Translations under genes and position numbers: made by a program
Source: Rhodoluna limnophila
GTDB taxonomy: Bacteria; Actinomycetota; Actinomycetes; Actinomycetales; Microbacteriaceae
Assembly (NCBI GenBank): GCA_945862155.1
Contig: CAMAXJ010000010.1
Location: 1-34,060 of the forward strand
Direction: 5' to 3'
Length of the DNA stretch: 34,060 bases
Notes under the pieces: generated by a model
The model's database searches: none
Told to the model about the DNA's origin: nothing
The model's input: the letters and a program-made list of their open reading frames with translations, nothing else
Part shown: positions 28,765 to 34,060 of the stretch, one piece after another
How the letters are laid out: the number at the start of each line of letters is the position of its first letter
Numbering within the stretch: the stretch's first letter is position 1

Positions 28765-29972
28765 TTTTTCGGCGCTCCAGAGGAGCGGCCTAGCTTCGGC
28801 AGTGGCAATCGCTGCCAGCCCAGAACCAGCATCCCTGAAACCAAGGCCCAGAAAGCCCCGCCAATTCCGAACACGCTTATACCTGTAGCACCAACCACGA
28901 AAGTAATTGCTGCTGGCAAGCGATTTTCTTTGTCCTCTAGTGAAACGCCTATTGCAGAAACAAAGCTTGGCAGCAACGCTATTCCCACCACTGCTAGCAG
29001 AAGCTCCGTTGGTACTGCCAATACAAAAGCTGCAAAAAAGCCTGCTCCAATAGCAAAGAGCCAATACACCAGTCCGCCAACAAAAGATGCGACCCATCTA
29101 CGAGCAGGGTCCTTTGCAGCTTGCTCATTAGCATTGATGGCAGCCGTTATGGCGGCAAGATTCATTCCAAATCCGCCAAAAAATGAAGCAACTACAGTTG
29201 CAATACCGGTCGATCCAAGAACGGCGCGAACTGGAAGGATGTATCCGAAGCCCTTCATTATTGCTGTGCCAGGCAGATTCTGAGATGCCATGGTTATCAG
29301 ATACAGCGGAATTCCAATCGAGAACATCGGAACTAATTCGAAGGCAGGTATGACAACATCAAAGCTCGGGAACAAGCTCGCACCCTCGAGCCAGCTGGTT
29401 CCAACCTGAGCGTTAATGAGCCCGAAAGCCAACACAATAGCAATCGGCGTTGCCCAAACGGGCGAAATACGGTTGAGCAAAAACCAAACCAAAACAAATG
29501 GCAGGACCAAAAGCGGATAATCAACAGAAGCTCGAACGGTACTTATGACGAAGGTGAACAAGATTCCAGCCAGCATGGCTGATGCAATCTCAGCGGGAAT
29601 TCGCTGAACCAGCCTTGCAAGAGCCGGCCAAAAACCTGTGATGGTCAGAAGTACTCCTGAGAGAAAGAATCCGCCAACGGCTTGTTCGAATTCCAGCCCC
29701 AAGCCAGCCGAGGCTGCGAGAAATGCAGCTCCGGGTGTTGACCAAACAATTGAGATTGGCATTTTGTATCGGTAGCTCAGCACAGTCGATAGCAGTCCAT
29801 AACCAAACAACAAAACAAAAATTGCAGTGGAGGTTTGTTCTCGGGTTGCACCCATCGCCAAGAGACCGGCGATTGCGATTCCGAAAGTGGCAGCAGATCC
29901 TGAAACGGATGCGACAAATCCTGCGATTATTGGGGCTTTTAGTTCAGGCTTGGGCGTAGCCGCGAGGCTCAT
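28761..29972 (-). CDS. BenE family transporter (benzoate/H+ symporter-like)
   Basis: 403 aa, about 12 TM; IVWSTPGAAFLAASAGLGLEFEQAVGGFFLSGVLLTITGFWPAL, GGFGMNLAAITAAINANEQAAKDPARRW. Confidence 0.9.
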   Translation of the reverse strand: MSLAATPKPELKAPIIAGFVASVSGSAATFGIAIAGLLAMGATREQTSTAIFVLLFGYGLLSTVLSYRYKMPISIVWSTPGAAFLAASAGLGLEFEQAVGGFFLSGVLLTITGFWPALARLVQRIPAEIASAMLAGILFTFVISTVRASVDYPLLVLPFVLVWFLLNRISPVWATPIAIVLAFGLINAQVGTSWLEGASLFPSFDVVIPAFELVPMFSIGIPLYLITMASQNLPGTAIMKGFGYILPVRAVLGSTGIATVVASFFGGFGMNLAAITAAINANEQAAKDPARRWVASFVGGLVYWLFAIGAGFFAAFVLAVPTELLLAVVGIALLPSFVSAIGVSLEDKENRLPAAITFVVGATGISVFGIGGAFWALVSGMLVLGWQRLPLPKLGRSSGAPKN

Positions 29973-29975
29973 TTA

Positions 29976-31253
29976 CTAAGCGGACTTTTCTTGGGCTGAT
30001 TTCTTGAAGGCTACAATCTGCGCCTCTTTGTTGCCAAGCACAACGTCCTTTGTGATCTTGACAACTCCCTGAGTCTCCATAGTTGGAATCTCAAACATTA
30101 TTGGACCCAAAATGTTTTCTAGAATTGCTCGAAGTCCTCGAGCTCCGGTTTCTCTTTCGATGGCCAGATCTGCCATCAATTCAAGAGCCGGTTTATCAAA
30201 CTCCAGCTCAAATCCATCTAGCTCAAACATTCTCTGGAATTGCTTAGTCAGTGCGTTTTTTGGAACAGTCAATATTTCAATAAGCGCTACTCGGTCAAGT
30301 GGTTCAACCGTTGCAATAACCGGCAATCTTCCGATGAACTCAGGGATCAAGCCGAACTTGCGCAGGTCTTCTGATTGAACGTCATTGAAGATGTCTGGGT
30401 CAATACCGTGAGCTCGGACTTCGTTTCCAAAGCCAATGCCGCGCTTTCCGGAACGGCTAGAGATAATCTCCTCAAGACCTGCAAAGGCACCTGCAACGAT
30501 GAATAGGACGTTTGTGGTGTCAATCTGGATGAACTCCTGCTGAGGGTGCTTTCTACCGCCCTGCGGAGGAACCGAGGCTACAGTACCCTCAAGAATCTTC
30601 AATAGTGCTTGCTGGACACCTTCACCAGAAACATCTCTGGTGATGGAAGGGTTTTCGGCTTTGCGTGAGATCTTGTCAATTTCGTCAATGTAAATGATTC
30701 CCTGCTCAGCGCGCTTGACATCAAAATCCGCTGCTTGCAGAAGCTTCAACAAAATGTTCTCTACGTCTTCTCCGACGTAGCCAGCCTCCGTAAGTGCAGT
30801 TGCATCCGCTACTGCAAATGGCACATTTAGGCGCTTAGCTAAAGTCTGAGCCAGGTAGGTTTTGCCACAACCAGTTGGGCCAATCATTAGAATATTGGAT
30901 TTGGCAATCTCTATTGCATCGTGCTCTTTGCCAGCGGCAGTAAGTGTGCCAGCTGAGCGAATGCGCTTGTAGTGGTTGTAAACCGCAACCGAGAGCACCT
31001 TCTTGGCTTTGTCTTGACCGATAACATACTCATCCAAGTAGCCGTAGATTTCCTTTGGCTTTGGAAGTTCAATGTCTTCAAAATCTTTAGTAGCAGCTGC
31101 GCCAAGCTCTTCTTCAATGATTTCGTTGCAAAGCTCAATGCACTCGTCGCAGATGTAAACACCTGGGCCGGCAATTAGCTTGCGAACCTGCTTTTGGCTC
31201 TTTCCGCAGAAAGAGCACTTGAGTAGGTCACCAGACTCACTGAGTTTTGTCAT
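29976..31253 (-). CDS. clpX: ATP-dependent Clp protease ATP-binding subunit ClpX
   Basis: [42 protein letters not shown] zinc finger, [41 protein letters not shown]; start trimmed from 31283 to the conserved MTKL. Confidence 0.97.
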   Translation of the reverse strand: MTKLSESGDLLKCSFCGKSQKQVRKLIAGPGVYICDECIELCNEIIEEELGAAATKDFEDIELPKPKEIYGYLDEYVIGQDKAKKVLSVAVYNHYKRIRSAGTLTAAGKEHDAIEIAKSNILMIGPTGCGKTYLAQTLAKRLNVPFAVADATALTEAGYVGEDVENILLKLLQAADFDVKRAEQGIIYIDEIDKISRKAENPSITRDVSGEGVQQALLKILEGTVASVPPQGGRKHPQQEFIQIDTTNVLFIVAGAFAGLEEIISSRSGKRGIGFGNEVRAHGIDPDIFNDVQSEDLRKFGLIPEFIGRLPVIATVEPLDRVALIEILTVPKNALTKQFQRMFELDGFELEFDKPALELMADLAIERETGARGLRAILENILGPIMFEIPTMETQGVVKITKDVVLGNKEAQIVAFKKSAQEKSA

Positions 31254-31307
31254 AGGTAAAACCCTATTACCAAGCCCCGACAATCGAGGTTAGGTTGCCC
31301 CCAATAT

Positions 31308-31952
31308 TTACTTGACTGGTAGCGGATTCTTGCGAGAAGTAAGGACCTGGTCAATAAGTCCGTACTCAAGAGCCTCATCGGCGGTCAAAATCTTGTCGCG
31401 ATCGATGTCCTTGTTTACTTCTGGAATGCTGCGGTTTGAGTGCTTGGACAAAGTCGCCTCTAGCCATTCGCGCAAGCGCATAATTTCTTTGGCCTGAATC
31501 TCAATGTCAGATGCCTGACCGCGACCTGAGTCTCCGGTAGCTGGCTGGTGAATCAAAATTCGCGCATTTGGAAGTGCAAGACGCTTGCCAGGAGAACCAG
31601 CTGCAAGAAGTACAGCTGCCGCGGAGGCTGCTTGACCCAGGCAAACAGTTTGAATGTGGGGACGGATGTACTGCATGGTGTCGTAAATGGCTGTCATCGC
31701 AGTAAAAGATCCACCGGGTGAGTTGATGTACATGGTGATGTCGCGGTCTGGATCTTGACTTTCTAGAACCAGAAGCTGTGCCATGACGTCATCAGCTGAT
31801 GCGTCGTCAACCTGAACACCTAGGAAGACAATTCTGTCTTCAAACAGCTTGTTGTAAGGGTCTTGACGTTTGAAACCATAAGAGGTTCGTTCTTCGAAGC
31901 TTGGAAGAATGTAGCGAGCTTCTGGGCTCAACTTTGAAAGATCAATAGACAA
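31308..31952 (-). CDS. clpP2: ATP-dependent Clp protease proteolytic subunit ClpP2
   Basis: 214 aa; [52 protein letters not shown]. Confidence 0.96.
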   Translation of the reverse strand: MSIDLSKLSPEARYILPSFEERTSYGFKRQDPYNKLFEDRIVFLGVQVDDASADDVMAQLLVLESQDPDRDITMYINSPGGSFTAMTAIYDTMQYIRPHIQTVCLGQAASAAAVLLAAGSPGKRLALPNARILIHQPATGDSGRGQASDIEIQAKEIMRLREWLEATLSKHSNRSIPEVNKDIDRDKILTADEALEYGLIDQVLTSRKNPLPVK

Positions 31953-31966
31953 TTTTCAGCTGCTCT

Positions 31967-32548
31967 CTACTTGTTTCCAACACCGGTGGCGACGCCAGCA
32001 GATGCCTGAATGTGGTCGATGAATCCGTACTCGAGTGCCTCGGCAGCAGTGAACCAACGGTCGCGGTCACCATCAGCCATAATCTGCTCAAGAGTCTTTC
32101 CAGTTTGGTCAGCGGTGATCTGAGCTAGCTGACGCTTCATAGACATAATCAGTTCGGCCTGAGTTTGAATATCAGATGCGGTTCCACCGAAGCCACCGAG
32201 TGGCTGGTGAAGTAGAACGCGTGTGTTTGGAGTTGCGTAGCGCTTGCCCTTGGTTCCAGAAGAAAGTAGGAACTGTCCCATTGAAGCTGCCATACCAATT
32301 CCAACGGTCACGATGTCGTTGGGTACGTACTGCATAGTGTCGTAGATGGCCATACCGGCTGTTATTGAACCGCCAGGTGAGTTGATGTACAAGTAGATGT
32401 CCTTGGTGGAATCTTCCGCTGCTAGGAAGAGGATCTTGGCACAAATGTCATTTGCGTTGTCATCTCGAACTTCGCTTCCGAGCCAGATGATTCTGTCCTT
32501 AAGCAACCGTTCAACGGTTGAGAACTTGTCCATAGCTTTTTCTGCCAT
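31967..32548 (-). CDS. clpP1: ATP-dependent Clp protease proteolytic subunit ClpP1
   Basis: [55 protein letters not shown]; start trimmed from 32611 to [10 protein letters not shown]. Confidence 0.95.
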   Translation of the reverse strand: MAEKAMDKFSTVERLLKDRIIWLGSEVRDDNANDICAKILFLAAEDSTKDIYLYINSPGGSITAGMAIYDTMQYVPNDIVTVGIGMAASMGQFLLSSGTKGKRYATPNTRVLLHQPLGGFGGTASDIQTQAELIMSMKRQLAQITADQTGKTLEQIMADGDRDRWFTAAEALEYGFIDHIQASAGVATGVGNK

Positions 32549-32620
32549 TTGTAGCTTGCTCCTAGTTTTGATGGGGCCTATCTCCCACAAAGATACTTCC
32601 AAAAATGCCAAGAACCGGCC

Positions 32621-32638
32621 TTGTTCGCCGAGGGCAAT
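32621..32638. promoter_or_regulatory. Candidate degenerate ClgR operator upstream of clpP1
   Basis: TTGTTCGCCGAGGGCAATA resembles GTTCGC-N5-GCG with one core mismatch (GCA); 73-90 bp upstream of the clpP1 start. Confidence 0.4.
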
Positions 32639-32650
32639 AAAGTGTCTGTC

Positions 32651-33967
32651 TTAGTCGTGGTCGTGGCCAGCGTGGGACTTTTCTGGGGTAGCTGTGCCCT
32701 TTAGAAACTCAATTAGATCCACGGCAGCTCCTGCCTTATCGGTTACTACTGCCTCGGACAAAACCGCATGCAGGGCCTTTCGTCTTGATACCTCTCCGAC
32801 AAATGCCGGCACCTGACCGTTTTTGCTTATGGTCTCGATGAATTCGTTTGGTTCCATGCCGTAGTTCTGGCTACTCATAACCAGGTACTGCATAAGCTCC
32901 TGCTCGTTGACCTTTACCTTCTCTGCTTCGGCAATTTCGTCGAGCAACATCTGCACCTTGAAGGACTTCTCTGATTCCTCAGTGACCTCGGCACGGTGCT
33001 TGTCATCTTGTAATCTGCCTTCGCCCTCTAGGTGGCGATTAACATCAGATTCAATAGTCGCCTTGGAAACTTGAACATCGACAAGCTTCAGCAAGTTATC
33101 GGTCAAGACATTTCTTGCCTGCGCACCCTGAGAAAAGGTCTTTGCTTTGGCAATCTGTGCCTCTATGTCGTCCTTGAGCTCTTTCAAGGTATCGAACTGG
33201 CTTGCCATTTTTGCAAAAGCATCATCGGCTGCCGGAAGCTCTCGCTCTTTTACGGCAATGACCTTGACCGTGACTTCAGCCTCAACTCCGGCCATGTCAC
33301 CGCCAACTAGCTTGGAACGGAAAATTGTTGTCTCACCGGCGGTTAAGGTATCGATTGCCTCATCGATACCGTCGAGTAGATTGCCAGAGCCAACTTCGTA
33401 CGAGATGTTCTCTGCTGAGTCAATCTCTTTGCCTTCAATGGCTGCGCTCAGGTCGATTGCTACAAAATCACCCTTCTTGGCTGCGCGCTCAACTGTCTTG
33501 AGCGTTCCAAAGCGAGCGCGAAGAGCATCTAGCTCTTCCTCTACTTCTTTGCCGGCAACCTTGATGGTGTCAACTTCGACCTTTATACCTTTGTAGCTAG
33601 GTAACTTGATCTCTGGTCTTACCTCGACCTCAATTTCAACAACTAGGTTGCCGAGGAAGGTCTTCTCGTCTGGTGAGGACTTCACGTCGGCTTGCGGCTG
33701 GCCTAGAGGGCGCAGTTTGGCTTCTTCTAGGGCCTTTTTGTAGATGCTGTCGAGACCATCGTTGATGGCGTGCGCCAAAATAGCTGGCCGGCCAACTCTC
33801 TGATCCAAAATCGCCGCTGGGATTTTGCCTTTTCTAAACCCTGGAACATTTACCTGCTCAGCGATGTGCTCGTAGGCGTGATCAAGTGAAGGCTTGAATT
33901 CTTCTGGACTGACTTCGATGTTGAGCTTTACGCGAGTTGGATTAATGCGATCGACTTTGGTCTTCAA
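32651..33967 (-). CDS. tig: Trigger factor (peptidyl-prolyl isomerase chaperone)
   Basis: 438 aa; ribosome-binding VPGFRKGKIPAAILDQRVG, FKBP-type central domain; TTG start; directly upstream of clpP1-clpP2-clpX. Confidence 0.97.
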   Translation of the reverse strand: MKTKVDRINPTRVKLNIEVSPEEFKPSLDHAYEHIAEQVNVPGFRKGKIPAAILDQRVGRPAILAHAINDGLDSIYKKALEEAKLRPLGQPQADVKSSPDEKTFLGNLVVEIEVEVRPEIKLPSYKGIKVEVDTIKVAGKEVEEELDALRARFGTLKTVERAAKKGDFVAIDLSAAIEGKEIDSAENISYEVGSGNLLDGIDEAIDTLTAGETTIFRSKLVGGDMAGVEAEVTVKVIAVKERELPAADDAFAKMASQFDTLKELKDDIEAQIAKAKTFSQGAQARNVLTDNLLKLVDVQVSKATIESDVNRHLEGEGRLQDDKHRAEVTEESEKSFKVQMLLDEIAEAEKVKVNEQELMQYLVMSSQNYGMEPNEFIETISKNGQVPAFVGEVSRRKALHAVLSEAVVTDKAGAAVDLIEFLKGTATPEKSHAGHDHD

Positions 33968-33986
33968 ACTAAGCTCCTGGGTGATA

Positions 33987-34020
33987 GCCCCATGAAGGGG
34001 CAGAGTGTTTTTTACTTTTT
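33987..34020 (+). terminator. Plus-strand terminator-like hairpin between tig and tRNA-Pro
   Basis: GCCCC-ATGAA-GGGGC followed by AGAGTGTTTTTTACTTTTT on the plus strand. Confidence 0.5.
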
Positions 34021-34021
34021 A

Positions 34022-34060
34022 TGGTCGGGGTGACAGGACTCGAACCTGCGATATCCTGCT
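34022..34060 (-). tRNA. tRNA-Pro, 3' portion (runs off window)
   Basis: Reverse complement AGCAGGATATCGCAGGTTCGAGTCCTGTCACCCCGACCA: T arm, acceptor 3' strand and encoded CCA; G72 implies the C1:G72 pair typical of tRNA-Pro; anticodon outside window. Confidence 0.75.

Noticed and set aside
31210-31240. HAIR (HspR)-like CTTGAGT...ACTCAC in the 5' end of clpX
   Set aside because: Spacer is 10 instead of 7, the second half-site is imperfect, and it lies in the conserved coding sequence (zinc-finger region).
1-34060. CRISPR arrays, transposons, prophage, toxin-antitoxin or restriction systems
   Set aside because: No regularly spaced direct repeats, no transposase/integrase motifs and no recognisable defence-protein motifs were seen in the ORF translations.

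Overview
This 34-kb window is a compact, moderate-GC actinobacterial core-genome segment. Gene content and order look most like small-genome Microbacteriaceae (inferred; taxonomy not searched). I see no CRISPR array, transposase, integrase or phage module. Gene order: comEC(partial)-comEA-leuS-small membrane protein-pabB (minus); class IV aminotransferase-DedA (plus); SOS box-DUF6504-dnaE2 (plus); BI-1/YccA, alpha/beta hydrolase, tRNA-Ala(GGC), rsfS, membrane protein, nadD, small membrane protein, proA, proB, obgE, rpmA, rplU, rne (minus); VKOR (plus); ndk, DUF4233, folC, ileS (minus); valS (plus); benE, clpX, clpP2, clpP1, tig, partial tRNA-Pro (minus). The strongest lead is a near-perfect LexA/SOS palindrome (TCGAAC-N4-GTTCGA with 13-bp arms) driving DUF6504+dnaE2 with no imuA/imuB beside it, together with a DnaE2 that carries a clamp-binding-like QPMLDF motif. 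Other leads are a 27-bp palindrome between divergent pabB and aminotransferase genes, a ClgR-like site upstream of clpP1, a benE transporter in the clpP-clpX operon, and a long structured leader upstream of rne. I found no clearly new multi-gene system; most of the window is ordinary housekeeping DNA.
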